From Pseudarthrobacter chlorophenolicus (GTDB lineage Bacteria > Actinomycetota > Actinomycetes > Actinomycetales > Micrococcaceae), in contig NZ_JZTW01000001.1 of NCBI RefSeq assembly GCF_000962805.1, forward strand, positions 372,001 through 436,000: a stretch of 64,000 bases of DNA, given 5' to 3'. The stretch's first letter is position 1; each line of letters opens with the position of its first letter. A program made the position numbers and the translations under genes. This document shows positions 1 through 8,559 of this stretch, piece after piece. Under the pieces are notes generated by a model, which saw only the letters and a list, made by a program, of their open reading frames with translations, searched no databases and had not been told where the DNA came from.

Positions 1-1314
1 ATCTCGGTCAAGACCAAGACCTCCACGGGCACCAACATCCGCCAGCGCTACCTGCAGATCATGGGCCCGCAGAAGCTGGACGCCATGACCCGCATCCTCG
101 AGGTTGAAGAGTTCGACGGCGTGATCGCCTTCGTCCGCACCAAGATGGCCACCGAGGACCTGGCTGACAAGCTGAAGTCCCGCGGCTTCCAGGCTGCCGC
201 CATCAACGGCGACATCCCGCAGCAGCAGCGTGAGCGCACCGTGGACGCGCTGAAGGAAGGCCGGATCGACATCCTTGTGGCCACCGACGTCGCGGCCCGC
301 GGCCTGGACGTGGAGCGCATCAGCCACGTCATCAACTACGACATTCCGCACGACACGGAGTCCTACGTGCACCGGATCGGCCGCACCGGCCGCGCCGGCC
401 GCAACGGTGACGCGATCCTGTTCATGACGCCCCGCGAGAAGTACCTGCTGCGCGCCATTGAAAAGGCAACCCGCCAGTCCGTGGAGCAGATGCACCTGCC
501 CACCGCGGAGACCGTGAACACGCTTCGCCTGGGTAAGTTCGCCGAACGCATCACGGAAACCCTCGCCTCCGAGGACGTCTCGATGTTCCGCGACCTCATC
601 GCTTCCTACGAAGAAGAGCACAAGGTGCCGGCAGCAGAAATCGCTGCGGCACTGGCCGTCATGGCCCAGGGCGGACAGCCGCTGCTGGTCAAGGAACTGG
701 CTGCGGCTCCCGACTTCCAGAAGCGCGAGCGCTCCAAGGACGGCTTCGGCTCCCGTGGCCCCACCCGCCAGCTGACCGAGGGCAACGCCACCTACCGCAT
801 CGCGGTGGGCCGCCGCCAGCGTGTCATGCCGGGTTCGATCGTGGGCGCCATCGCCAACGAGGGCGGCATCTCCTCCGCGCAGATCGGCGGCATCGATATC
901 CGCTCGGACCACTCCCTGGTGGAGCTGCCCGCGGACCTGAGCCCCGAGCAGCTGCGTGCACTGTCCCGCACCCGGATCGGCGGCGAGCTGATCCACCTCG
1001 AGCTGGACAACGGCCGCAGGCCCTCCGGCGACCGTGGCGCCTACCAGGGCAACCGTGGCGGAGACCGCGGCGGCAACTTCAAGGGCAACGGCGGGTTCAA
1101 GAAGGAATTCCGGAAGAACGACGGCGAGCGTTCCTCGGCGGACCGCGGCGGCCGCTCCTACAGCGAGCGCTCTGAGCGCAGCTTCGGTTCAGACAACTAC
1201 AGCCGCGGCCAGTCCAGCGATTCCCGCTTCGGCGGCCACGGCGACGGCTCCCGCAAGCCCCGCAGCGGCGGCGACAGCGGTCACCGCGACTTCAACCGCA
1301 AGGGCAAGTGGTAA
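1..1314 (+). CDS. DEAD-box ATP-dependent RNA helicase, 5' end missing
   Basis: The 3' portion of a DeaD/CsdA-type RNA helicase, which unwinds structured RNA in the cytoplasm (ribosome assembly, mRNA turnover, cold growth). The frame is open from base 1, so the N-terminal RecA domain lies outside the window. Visible in order are the helicase C domain with motif V (ATDVAARGLDV) and motif VI (YVHRIGRTGRAGR), a DbpA-type RNA-binding domain (YRIAVGRRQRVMPGSI and on), and a basic Gly/Arg/Ser-rich tail of about 85 residues that probably adds RNA affinity. A strong hairpin terminator follows 28 bp after the stop. The family is certain; which DEAD-box paralogue it is cannot be told without the N terminus. 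Confidence 0.95.
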   Translation: MSVKTKTSTGTNIRQRYLQIMGPQKLDAMTRILEVEEFDGVIAFVRTKMATEDLADKLKSRGFQAAAINGDIPQQQRERTVDALKEGRIDILVATDVAARGLDVERISHVINYDIPHDTESYVHRIGRTGRAGRNGDAILFMTPREKYLLRAIEKATRQSVEQMHLPTAETVNTLRLGKFAERITETLASEDVSMFRDLIASYEEEHKVPAAEIAAALAVMAQGGQPLLVKELAAAPDFQKRERSKDGFGSRGPTRQLTEGNATYRIAVGRRQRVMPGSIVGAIANEGGISSAQIGGIDIRSDHSLVELPADLSPEQLRALSRTRIGGELIHLELDNGRRPSGDRGAYQGNRGGDRGGNFKGNGGFKKEFRKNDGERSSADRGGRSYSERSERSFGSDNYSRGQSSDSRFGGHGDGSRKPRSGGDSGHRDFNRKGKW

Positions 1315-1341
1315 ACCTTCCGCGGGTTAGCTCCATGCACG

Positions 1342-1381
1342 ACGGCGATGGGCCGGCTTTCGAGCCGGCCCATCGCCGTTT
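1342..1381 (+). terminator. Rho-independent terminator of the helicase gene
   Basis: A perfect 17-bp stem (1342-1358 with 1363-1379) closed by a TTCG tetraloop and followed by TTT. UUCG is an exceptionally stable loop. It sits 28 bp after the helicase stop codon. Confidence 0.85.
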
Positions 1382-1682
1382 AACTGCCCGGAACCTTCGT
1401 CCGCGCCGGCACGGTTCCGGTCCCGGGATGTCCGCAGCCGGGGGCCAGCACGTGCGGCCGCATGTGGGGCTGGACACATTCGGAGCCCCGAGCGGCTGCG
1501 GGGGGCTCCCAAAGGTGCTTCCCGCCGTCGTTCGCCCTGCCCTCCGGCGTGCCGGGAAACCCCGGAATCCCGCGGAATTTGGAGATATTTCAGCGCCGAA
1601 TCGCAACTGTTGCGGGCCGCCAGGACGGCCGTTCAGGCCGATTTGTTGGTGCGTAAATCTTCCGGTAGAGTATTTACTCGTT
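1382..1682. other. Gene-free spacer before the tRNA pair
   Basis: About 300 bp with no convincing coding frame or RNA. Its last 40 bases are AT-rich and contain TAGAGT (1666-1671) and TATTTACT just upstream of tRNA-Thr, which probably mark the tRNA promoter. No -35 box with good spacing was recognised. Confidence 0.4.
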
Positions 1683-1754
1683 GCCCCCCTAGCTCAGTGG
1701 TAGAGCGCGTTCTTGGTAAGAACGAGGTCACCGGATCGATTCCGGTGGGGGGCT
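1683..1754 (+). tRNA. tRNA-Thr (anticodon GGT)
   Basis: Cloverleaf read by eye: acceptor GCCCCCC (1683-1689) pairs with GGGGGGC (1747-1753); D stem GCTC/GAGC; anticodon stem CGTTC/GAACG around loop TTGGTAA, giving anticodon GGT (Thr); T stem ACCGG/CCGGT. Discriminator T at 1754; CCA is not encoded. Confidence 0.96.
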
Positions 1755-1765
1755 CTGAATGAGGG

Positions 1766-1806
1766 CCTGCGTCAAGGCGGTTTTGACCGGCTTGACGCAG
1801 GTTTTT
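1766..1806 (+). terminator. Terminator between tRNA-Thr and tRNA-Met
   Basis: An 11-bp stem (1766-1776 with 1791-1801) with an inner CGGT/ACCG helix, followed by five T residues (1802-1806). It ends transcription after tRNA-Thr, so the two tRNA genes may not form one simple unit. Confidence 0.85.
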
Positions 1807-1815
1807 CTCATTCGT

Positions 1816-1889
1816 GGCGGTGTAGCTCAGTTGGTTAGAGCGCACGACTCATAATCGTGAGGTCGGGAGATCGAGCCTCCCCACCGCTA
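1816..1889 (+). tRNA. tRNA-Met (anticodon CAT, elongator type)
   Basis: Acceptor GGCGGTG (1816-1822) pairs with CACCGCT (1882-1888); D stem GCTC/GAGC; anticodon stem CACGA/TCGTG with loop CTCATAA (anticodon CAT); T stem GGGAG/CTCCC. The first acceptor pair is formed (G-U) and the anticodon stem lacks three G-C pairs, so it reads as elongator Met rather than initiator. A CAT anticodon can also be tRNA-Ile2; the overall match is to Met. Confidence 0.93.
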
Positions 1890-1896
1890 CAGGCTA

Positions 1897-1930
1897 AGCC
1901 CCCGGAATCCCCCGAGATTCCGGGGGCTTT
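1897..1930 (+). terminator. Terminator after tRNA-Met
   Basis: A perfect 13-bp stem (1897-1909 with 1916-1928), 6-nt loop, then TTT. It starts 7 bp after the tRNA end. Confidence 0.85.
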
Positions 1931-1983
1931 CCTGTTTGTCCGAAGGGCAGTAGTTTTGCAGCAACTGTCGAACGGGGGAATCG

Positions 1984-2790
1984 GTGGACGCTCTTGCACA
2001 GGTCATGGAGCCGTTCAGGTGGCTGATGTCCGCCGTCCTGGTGGCCTTCCACAACGGACTGGCCGCCCTGGGCCTGCCGGGGGACGGAGGATGGACCTGG
2101 ACGCTGGCCATCATCGGCTTGGTGCTGGTGGTCCGTGCCGCGCTGATCCCTGTGTTCCTGGCGCAGGTGCGGGCCCAGCGCCGCATGCGCCAGCTGCAGC
2201 CTGACCTCAGGGTCCTGCAGGAGAAGTACGCAGGCAGGACGGACCAGCAGTCCCGGCAGGCCATGGCCCAGGAGCAGATGGCCCTGTACCGGAAGCACGG
2301 CACCAACCCGTTCTCCGCCTGCCTGCCGCTGTTGATCCAGGCACCGTTCTTCCTGGGCCTCTTCCAGGTGCTGGCCGGCATCCCGGACGCCGTGGGACGC
2401 GGCACGGGAATTGGCGCCATGGAGGCCGCCCAGGCGGCGCAGTTCAACGCGGCCACCATTTTCGGCGCGCCGCTGTCCGCCTCCCTGCTGCACGGCGGAG
2501 GCGACCCCGCCGCGGTCGCAGTGCTCGCCCTGGCCATGATCCTGGTGATGACCGCCTGCCAGTTCCTGACGCAGAAGCTCGTCACGGCCCGCACCGCCAT
2601 CGGGGCCGACGTCCCCGCTCCGCTGCTGCAGCAGCAGCGGGTCATCCTTGTGGCGCTGCCGCTGGTTTTTGCCGCCGGCGGGGCGTTCTTTCCCATCGGG
2701 GTCCTGGTCTACTGGACGGTGTCTAACCTCTGGACGCTCGGCCAGCAGTACCTGGTGAACCGCGGAGCAGGGGGCAGAATGGGTCCATGA
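1984..2790 (+). CDS. YidC/Oxa1-family membrane protein insertase (paralogue)
   Basis: 268-aa membrane protein of the YidC/Oxa1 family, which inserts and folds membrane proteins. It shows the family layout: an N-terminal TM near residues 35-60, a positively charged amphipathic loop (RAQRRMRQLQPDLRVLQEKYAG), the conserved NPFSACLPLLIQAPFFLGLF segment near residue 105, and further TM helices to the C-terminal QQYLVNR. GTG start at 1984; no strong Shine-Dalgarno is visible. It is far from the usual rnpA/yidC context and short, so it is probably a second, accessory YidC. Its stop overlaps the next gene's ATG by 4 bp (ATGA), implying translational coupling. Confidence 0.9.
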   Translation: MDALAQVMEPFRWLMSAVLVAFHNGLAALGLPGDGGWTWTLAIIGLVLVVRAALIPVFLAQVRAQRRMRQLQPDLRVLQEKYAGRTDQQSRQAMAQEQMALYRKHGTNPFSACLPLLIQAPFFLGLFQVLAGIPDAVGRGTGIGAMEAAQAAQFNAATIFGAPLSASLLHGGGDPAAVAVLALAMILVMTACQFLTQKLVTARTAIGADVPAPLLQQQRVILVALPLVFAAGGAFFPIGVLVYWTVSNLWTLGQQYLVNRGAGGRMGP

Positions 2791-3443
2791 CCCGAATCGC
2801 AATCATTGGCGGCCACGGCAAAGTGGCCCTGCACCTGTCCACCCTCCTTACCGGGGAAGGCCACAGCGTCACCTCGTTTATCCGCAACCCGGACCATGCA
2901 GCCGACGTCGCTGCAACCGGTGCCACGCCGTCGGTCCTGGACGTGGAAAACGCCCCGACGCCGGCCATCGCCGAAGCGCTGCAGGGGCACGACGCCGTGG
3001 TGTGGTCGGCTGGAGCCGGTGGCGGCAACCCGGACCGCACCTACGCCGTGGACCGGGACGCGGCCATCCGCTCCATGGATGCCGCAGCGCAGGCCGGCGT
3101 GAACCGGTACGTCATGGTGTCCTACCTGGGCGCCGGCAAGGACCATGGGGTACCGGCGGACAACAGCTTCTACGCCTACGCCGAGGCCAAGGCGGATGCG
3201 GACGAGTACCTGCGCGGCACGGACCTGGCGTGGACCATCCTTGGCCCCGGCTCCCTGACGGAGAAGCCGGGCTCGGGCCGCATCGACGTCAACCCGCCCA
3301 AGGAAGGCGGCGGGGAAACGTCCCGTGCCAATACGGCCATCGTCGCCGCAGCGGTGCTGGACCTGCCCGAAACGGCGGGCCGCACCATCGAATTCCGTGA
3401 CGGGTCGCTTCCGGTGGCGGCAGCATTGGAGCCGCAGGCTTAA
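2787..3443 (+). CDS. NAD(P)-binding SDR-like protein
   Basis: 218-aa Rossmann-fold protein of the NAD(P)H-binding (atypical SDR) family. The N terminus RIAIIGGHGKVALHL carries the nucleotide-binding glycine motif; YAYAEAKADAD (around residue 130) holds the Tyr-x-x-x-Lys-like position, and the C-terminal part matches the NmrA/YwnB-like fold. Relatives act as oxidoreductases or redox-sensing proteins; the substrate cannot be told. It overlaps the YidC paralogue by 4 bp and is followed 15 bp later by the antiporter gene, so the three are probably one transcript. Confidence 0.88.
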   Translation: MTRIAIIGGHGKVALHLSTLLTGEGHSVTSFIRNPDHAADVAATGATPSVLDVENAPTPAIAEALQGHDAVVWSAGAGGGNPDRTYAVDRDAAIRSMDAAAQAGVNRYVMVSYLGAGKDHGVPADNSFYAYAEAKADADEYLRGTDLAWTILGPGSLTEKPGSGRIDVNPPKEGGGETSRANTAIVAAAVLDLPETAGRTIEFRDGSLPVAAALEPQA

Positions 3444-3458
3444 GCGGAACCACAGCAG

Positions 3459-5030
3459 ATGGACCAGTTGGCACTGATTATTGGGCTCCTCCTGGCCACC
3501 GTTGTAGCCGTGGGGCTGGGGGACAGGCTGCGCCTGCCGTACCCGGTCCTCATGCTGCTCCTTGCGGTGGCGCTGACCTTCATTCCGGGATTCCCGGACC
3601 TGGAAATCGAGCCGGAACTGATCCTGCCGATCTTCCTGCCGCCGCTGCTGTTCGCCACGGCCCAGCGGAGCTCCTGGGCCGTGTTCCGGGTCAGGTGGCG
3701 GACGCTGATCATGCTGGCGGTGGCGCTGGTGGTCATTACCACGGCAACGGTGGCCGGAGCCGCGTGGCTCATGATTCCCGGAATCGGCATCCCGGCTGCC
3801 ATCGCGCTGGGCGCCATGGTGGCACCGCCGGATCCGGTTGCCGTCGAGTCCGTGGCGAGCCGCGTGCACATGCCGCGCCGGCTCACCACGGTCCTGCAAA
3901 GCGAAGGGCTGTTCAACGACGCCGCGGCCATCGTGATCTTCCAGGCGGCGGTCGCGGCGGCCGTGGGCGGCACCAGGGTGGAGGCCGACGTCGTCCTGAA
4001 GTTCGTGGTGGGCGCGGCACTTGCGGTGGTGGTCGGCGTCGCCATGGGCTGGGTCATTGCCCTCGCGTACCGGTTGGTGAACTCGATGGTGGCACGCAGT
4101 GCCATCACGCTGGTGGTGCCCTTCGCGGCGTACATCCTGGCCGAGGAGGTGCACGCTTCGGGCGTGATCGCCGTGGTGGTCACCGCCCTGGAGATGCAGC
4201 GCCACTCCCGCCCGCAGGATGCCGCCGAGAGGGTTACCCGCAACGCCTTCTGGGATGTGGTGGAGCTCCTGGTCACCGGGCTGGCCTTCGGGCTTGTGGG
4301 CCTCGAAATCCGGCACGTGATCAGGGACGAGGGAACGGCAATCTTCGGCATGATCGGCGTGGCCCTGGTGGTCTGCGTGCTGGTGTTCGCCGTGCGGTTC
4401 CTGTGGCTCGCGGTGCTGGCCCTTGGAGCACGGAAACGGCGGAACCTGCTGCAGCCCAGCTCCCTGAAGGAAGTGGTCATCCTGACCTGGTGCGGCATGC
4501 GCGGCCTGGCGACGCTGGCCCTTGCCCTGGCTTTGCCGGTGACCCTGGCGGACGGGAGCCCGTTCCCGGGACGGGACTACCTGCTGGTCATAGCCTGCGC
4601 CGTCCTGCTCGCCACCCTGGTCCTGCCCGGGCTGACCCTGCCGTGGCTGATGCGGGTCCTGAAGGCCACCGGCGACGGGTCGGAGGAACGCGACGCTGCC
4701 CGGCTGCTGGCCAAGCGCGCCCAGGGTGCCGCCGTCGCAGCACTCAAGGACCACGACCTCATGAAGGACCTGCCACCCGAAAAGGTGGAACTGGTCAAGG
4801 CAAGGATGAAGCGGCTGCAGGCCGAACTCCTGGACGGCAGCCTCCGGAACGAGTCCCTGCCGGAGAAACGCCAGCGTGGCCGCGAACTGGCCATCGCGGT
4901 CCAGACCATCGCCCTGGACGCGGCCAGGCAGGAGGTGGTGGCGGCGCGGAGCGAACCTGACACGGACCCCGAAGTGGCGGACCGGGTGCTCCGCCAGTTG
5001 GACCTGCGGACCATGATCATGCCGGAGTGA
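3459..5030 (+). CDS. Na+/H+ antiporter, CPA1 (NhaP/NHE) family
   Basis: 523-aa cation/proton antiporter of the inner membrane, used for sodium efflux and pH homeostasis. Around 12 hydrophobic segments span residues 1-400. Family signatures are visible: PPDPVAVESV (around residue 124) and SEGLFNDAAAIV (around residue 148), holding the Asp pair of the CPA1 transport site. A charged cytoplasmic tail (about residues 405-523) is typical of the bacterial NHE subfamily. ATG start 15 bp after the SDR gene; last of a likely three-gene operon. Ion specificity is not readable from sequence. Confidence 0.93.
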   Translation: MDQLALIIGLLLATVVAVGLGDRLRLPYPVLMLLLAVALTFIPGFPDLEIEPELILPIFLPPLLFATAQRSSWAVFRVRWRTLIMLAVALVVITTATVAGAAWLMIPGIGIPAAIALGAMVAPPDPVAVESVASRVHMPRRLTTVLQSEGLFNDAAAIVIFQAAVAAAVGGTRVEADVVLKFVVGAALAVVVGVAMGWVIALAYRLVNSMVARSAITLVVPFAAYILAEEVHASGVIAVVVTALEMQRHSRPQDAAERVTRNAFWDVVELLVTGLAFGLVGLEIRHVIRDEGTAIFGMIGVALVVCVLVFAVRFLWLAVLALGARKRRNLLQPSSLKEVVILTWCGMRGLATLALALALPVTLADGSPFPGRDYLLVIACAVLLATLVLPGLTLPWLMRVLKATGDGSEERDAARLLAKRAQGAAVAALKDHDLMKDLPPEKVELVKARMKRLQAELLDGSLRNESLPEKRQRGRELAIAVQTIALDAARQEVVAARSEPDTDPEVADRVLRQLDLRTMIMPE

Positions 5031-5168
5031 TCCGGCCTGCGGCGCCGGGACTGCAAACGGTCCCCGCCGCCACTGTTGACCTCCCGGGGCAATGCACCAG
5101 ATAATGTTCAGGCAAGTAAATTTAGATCCAATATAAAAACGCCGCGACCAGCAGAAAAGGATCCCTCC

Positions 5169-6881
5169 TTGTCCACCACCGCCACCCTGGCAACCCTGTC
5201 CGACTCCGATCGCCTGTCCGATCCGAACTGGTGGCGACAGGCCTCGGTCTACCAGATCTACCCCCGCAGCTTCGCCGATTCGAATGGCGACGGCATTGGT
5301 GACCTGAAAGGCATCACTGCCAAGGTTCCGTACCTGAAGACGCTGGGCATCGATGCCGTCTGGCTGAGCCCCTTCTACCCGTCCGCCCTCGCCGACGGCG
5401 GCTACGATGTGGACGACTACCGGGACGTGGACCCCAAGCTGGGCACGCTCGAGGACTTCGACGCCATGGCCAAGGCGCTGCACGACGCCGGCATCAAGCT
5501 GATTGCCGATATCGTCCCCAACCACTCGTCCAACCGGCACGAGTGGTTCAAGGAGGCACTCGCCGCGCCCAAGGGATCCCCGGCCCGCGACCGGTACATC
5601 TTCCGCGACGGCAAGGGTCCCGACGGCGAGTTCCCGCCGTCGGACTGGGACTCGGTCTTCGGCGGCCCCGCGTGGGAACGGATTACCGAACCGGACGGTA
5701 CGCCGGGCCAGTGGTACATGCACATCTTTGCCAAGGAGCAGCCGGACCTGAACTGGGCCAACCGCGAAATCCGTGACGACTTCCTGAAGACGCTCCGTTT
5801 CTGGTCCGACCGCGGCGTGGACGGCTTCCGGGTGGACGTGGCGCATGCCCTCACGAAGGACCTGACGGAGCCGCTGCTGTCCAAGCTGGAGCTCAGCGCA
5901 GCCAACACCGGTGTGGACGGGTTCGACGACGGCACGCACCCGTTCTGGGACCGCGACGAAGTCCACGAGGTCTACACGGAATGGCGGGAGGTCTTCAACG
6001 AGTACAACCCGCCGCGCACGGCCGTTGCCGAAGCCTGGGTGCACGCCAGCCGCCGGGCCCGCTACGCCAGCCCGCAGGGTTTGGGCCAGGCCTTCAATTT
6101 CGACCTCCTGCAGGCCGACTTCGACGCCGCCGAGTACCAGGAAATCATCACCCGCAACCTCGCCGAAGCCGCCGCCACCGGGGCTTCGTCCACCTGGGTC
6201 TTCTCCAACCACGACGTCGTCCGCCACGCCACCCGCTACGGGCTGCCCCAGATCGAGAAAACCAAAGCCGGCGCGAAGGGCCAGGACGGTAAGGACTGGC
6301 TGCTGGCCGGCGCCCCCGCCGATCAGCTGGACGTTGAACTCGGCGAACGCCGTGCCCGGGCGGCAACACTCCTGATGCTGGCCGTCCCCGGATCCGCATA
6401 CCTGTACCAGGGCGAGGAACTCGGCCTGCAGGAAGTGGCCGAGATCCCCGAGTCGGAGCGCCAGGACCCGTCCTTCTTCCGCAACAAGGGCGTGGAAATC
6501 GGCCGCGACGGCTGCCGGGTGCCGCTGCCGTGGAAGGTTGAGGGCACCTCGTTCGGGTTTGGCGAGGGCGGCTCCCACCTGCCCCAGCCGGACTGGTTCA
6601 GCAAGTACGCCGTGGAGGCGCAGGACGGCACGGACGGCTCCACCCTGGAGCTCTACCGCAAGGCGCTGAAGCTCCGCCGGGAACTGCAGACCGGCGAGGA
6701 GCTCGAGTGGGTGGACAGCGGCAACCCGGACATCCTGCACTTCAAGCGCCCCAACGGCTGGCAGTCCGTGACCAACTTCGGGGACACGGCCGTGGCACTT
6801 CCCGCCGGTGATGTCCTGGTCAGCAGCGCGCCGCTGGAAGACGGAAAGCTGCCGGCCAACACCACCGCATGGCTGCGCTGA
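5169..6881 (+). CDS. Glycoside hydrolase family 13, alpha-glucosidase type
   Basis: 570-aa cytoplasmic alpha-glucosidase/oligo-1,6-glucosidase-like enzyme hydrolysing maltose- or isomaltose-type oligosaccharides. The TIM barrel begins at WWRQASVYQIYPRSF. Catalytic residues are D223 in GFRVDVAHA (nucleophile), E288 in AVAEAWVHA (acid/base) and D349 in FSNHDVVRHA. The TTG start at 5169 is chosen because AAAAGGA lies 7 bp upstream; the frame extends further upstream but that part is not conserved-looking. An AT-rich stretch (5101-5155), unusual for this genome, precedes it and probably holds the promoter. No sugar transporter or LacI regulator is adjacent, so the substrate is inferred from family only. 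Confidence 0.93.
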   Translation: MSTTATLATLSDSDRLSDPNWWRQASVYQIYPRSFADSNGDGIGDLKGITAKVPYLKTLGIDAVWLSPFYPSALADGGYDVDDYRDVDPKLGTLEDFDAMAKALHDAGIKLIADIVPNHSSNRHEWFKEALAAPKGSPARDRYIFRDGKGPDGEFPPSDWDSVFGGPAWERITEPDGTPGQWYMHIFAKEQPDLNWANREIRDDFLKTLRFWSDRGVDGFRVDVAHALTKDLTEPLLSKLELSAANTGVDGFDDGTHPFWDRDEVHEVYTEWREVFNEYNPPRTAVAEAWVHASRRARYASPQGLGQAFNFDLLQADFDAAEYQEIITRNLAEAAATGASSTWVFSNHDVVRHATRYGLPQIEKTKAGAKGQDGKDWLLAGAPADQLDVELGERRARAATLLMLAVPGSAYLYQGEELGLQEVAEIPESERQDPSFFRNKGVEIGRDGCRVPLPWKVEGTSFGFGEGGSHLPQPDWFSKYAVEAQDGTDGSTLELYRKALKLRRELQTGEELEWVDSGNPDILHFKRPNGWQSVTNFGDTAVALPAGDVLVSSAPLEDGKLPANTTAWLR

Positions 6882-6915
6882 GGATGATCGCCGGACGGCC
6901 GGACGCGAATTCCTG

Positions 6916-7857
6916 ATGCAGGAACTCATCTACGGGTGCATGGGTCTGGGCGGCAGCTGGACCGACGAACCGCATGGCCCCGGCCATGTGGACGAGGCAG
7001 CAGCTGCCGTCCAGGCGGCCCTGGACGCGGGCATCACCCTGTTCGACCATGCCGACATTTACCGCAGCGGCAAGTCCGAGGCCGTCTTCGGCGAGGTGCT
7101 CGCCTCCACCCCGGGCCTGCGCGGGCGGATCCGCCTCCAGACCAAGTGCGGCATCAGGCTGAACGAACGAGGCCTGCAGACGCACTACGACCTCAGCCGG
7201 AACGCCATCCTGGAACGCGTGAACGGCAGCCTGGAGCGGCTCCGGACAGATTACGTGGACGTCCTCCTGCTGCACCGGCCGGATCCGTTGGCCGATCCCG
7301 CTGAGGTGGCCTCCGCCGTCGGGCAGCTCATGGCCGAAGGGAAGGTGCGGCAGCTGGGCGTGTCCAACATGTCCGCGGCGCAGATCGAGGTGCTGCAGGA
7401 CCGGTTGGAGACACCTGTTGTGGCCAACCAGCTGGAGATGAGCCTGCTCAAGCGGGCCTGGCTTGAAAGCCAGGTGCTGGTCAACCACGCCGAACACCTC
7501 GATTACAGCTTCCCGCACGGCACGCTGGAGTACTGCACGCGCAATAACATCACGCTCCAGGCCTACGGGTCGCTGGCGCGGGGTCTCTACACCGGAGCGG
7601 AGCTTGAAAGCCCCGCATCACCCGAAGCCGCCACCGCGGAACTCGTGGCGGCGTTGGCAGCCGAACAGGGCACATCCGGGGAGTCGGTCCTGCTGGGGTG
7701 GCTGATGAAGCACCCTGCGGGCATCGCGCCCGTGATTGGCACCGTCAACCCCGGCCGCATCAGGGCGTGCGGGGACGCGGCCCGCGTTGCCAAAGCCCTG
7801 ACCCGCGCCGACTGGTACCGGCTGTGGGTCGCCGCGCGGGGGAGCAACATCCCCTGA
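6916..7857 (+). CDS. Aldo/keto reductase
   Basis: 313-aa NADPH-dependent oxidoreductase of the aldo/keto reductase superfamily (YdhF-like). The catalytic tetrad is visible: Asp and Tyr in TLFDHADIYRSGKSE, Lys in LQTKCGIRL, and His in VLLLHRPDPL; SNMSAAQI and the C-terminal PVIGTVNPGRI match the cofactor-binding end. ATG 6916 is preferred because the frame upstream of it runs inside the glucosidase gene. It follows the GH13 gene by 34 bp on the same strand and may be cotranscribed. The substrate is unknown. Confidence 0.92.
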   Translation: MQELIYGCMGLGGSWTDEPHGPGHVDEAAAAVQAALDAGITLFDHADIYRSGKSEAVFGEVLASTPGLRGRIRLQTKCGIRLNERGLQTHYDLSRNAILERVNGSLERLRTDYVDVLLLHRPDPLADPAEVASAVGQLMAEGKVRQLGVSNMSAAQIEVLQDRLETPVVANQLEMSLLKRAWLESQVLVNHAEHLDYSFPHGTLEYCTRNNITLQAYGSLARGLYTGAELESPASPEAATAELVAALAAEQGTSGESVLLGWLMKHPAGIAPVIGTVNPGRIRACGDAARVAKALTRADWYRLWVAARGSNIP

Positions 7858-7912
7858 GCGGCCCGCGCGGCCGCAGCCGGGGATTGCCTGAGAGGGGACT
7901 TCGCCTGAGGGG

Positions 7913-8554
7913 CTAGGCAGCGAGGTGGAAGGTGTTGGCGAAGCGTTCCAGGAGATCGCCGCGGCCGGCCAGCACCTTAATCGCGCCGGTGGTGATGGCG
8001 CGGCCCGGTGACAGTTCGCCGGAAATGAGCCGGCGGACATCGGGGCCGGCTGAAAAGGCGAGGTCGGCAGGACCGCCTCCGCGCTCCACGTCGAGGGCGG
8101 GGCCGTCCACCCGGATCAGCAGGCTGGCAGGGCCGAAATCTGCGGCGTAGGAGGTTGGGGGCAAGCTGGCGGCCACCTCCGGACGGAAAGCCGTGCGCAG
8201 CGCCATGGTCATTGAATCGGGGGTGATGACCTGGTCCTCCCTGGGCTCGCCCATCGCCTTGAACCCCCAGGCGCCGAGGGCCAGCACCAGGGGCTCAAGT
8301 TCGCTGCCGTACGGCGTGAGTTCGTACACGATGACGCGCGAGTGCGGTACCCGGCGGATGATGCCGGCCGCCTGCAGTTCCTTGAGCCGCGCCGCCAGGA
8401 TGTTGCTCGGAATCCGCGGAAGTCCCGCAGCGAGTTCACCGTAGCGGCGCGGCCCCACCAGGAGGTCGCGCACGATGAGCAGGGCCCAGCGTTCGCCCAC
8501 GAGCTCGAGGGCCCGTGTGACGCCGCAGTACTGGCCGTAGTCCCGTGCCGCCAT
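7913..8554 (-). CDS. HxlR-family transcriptional regulator with C-terminal SCP2-like domain
   Basis: 213-aa protein. Residues 1-100 are an HxlR winged helix (GQYCGVTRALELVGERWALL with Cys10, then RIPSNILAARLKEL as recognition region); HxlR proteins often sense thiol-reactive or aldehyde stress through this Cys. The remainder (about residues 110-213) resembles the SCP2 sterol-carrier fold seen in some actinobacterial HxlR fusions; this second assignment is weaker. It lies 5 bp downstream of the VOC gene, so it probably regulates that operon and itself through the repeats at 9026-9055. Confidence 0.88.
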   Translation of the reverse strand: MAARDYGQYCGVTRALELVGERWALLIVRDLLVGPRRYGELAAGLPRIPSNILAARLKELQAAGIIRRVPHSRVIVYELTPYGSELEPLVLALGAWGFKAMGEPREDQVITPDSMTMALRTAFRPEVAASLPPTSYAADFGPASLLIRVDGPALDVERGGGPADLAFSAGPDVRRLISGELSPGRAITTGAIKVLAGRGDLLERFANTFHLAA

Positions 8555-8559
8555 GTGCC

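Noticed and set aside
2709..6929. A 4.2-kb open frame on the minus strand opposite four genes
   Set aside because: Composition (Gly/Arg/Gln/Val-rich with no domain) and its position exactly antisense to the YidC-antiporter-GH13 genes mark it as a high-GC shadow frame. The plus-strand genes have motifs and ribosome sites.
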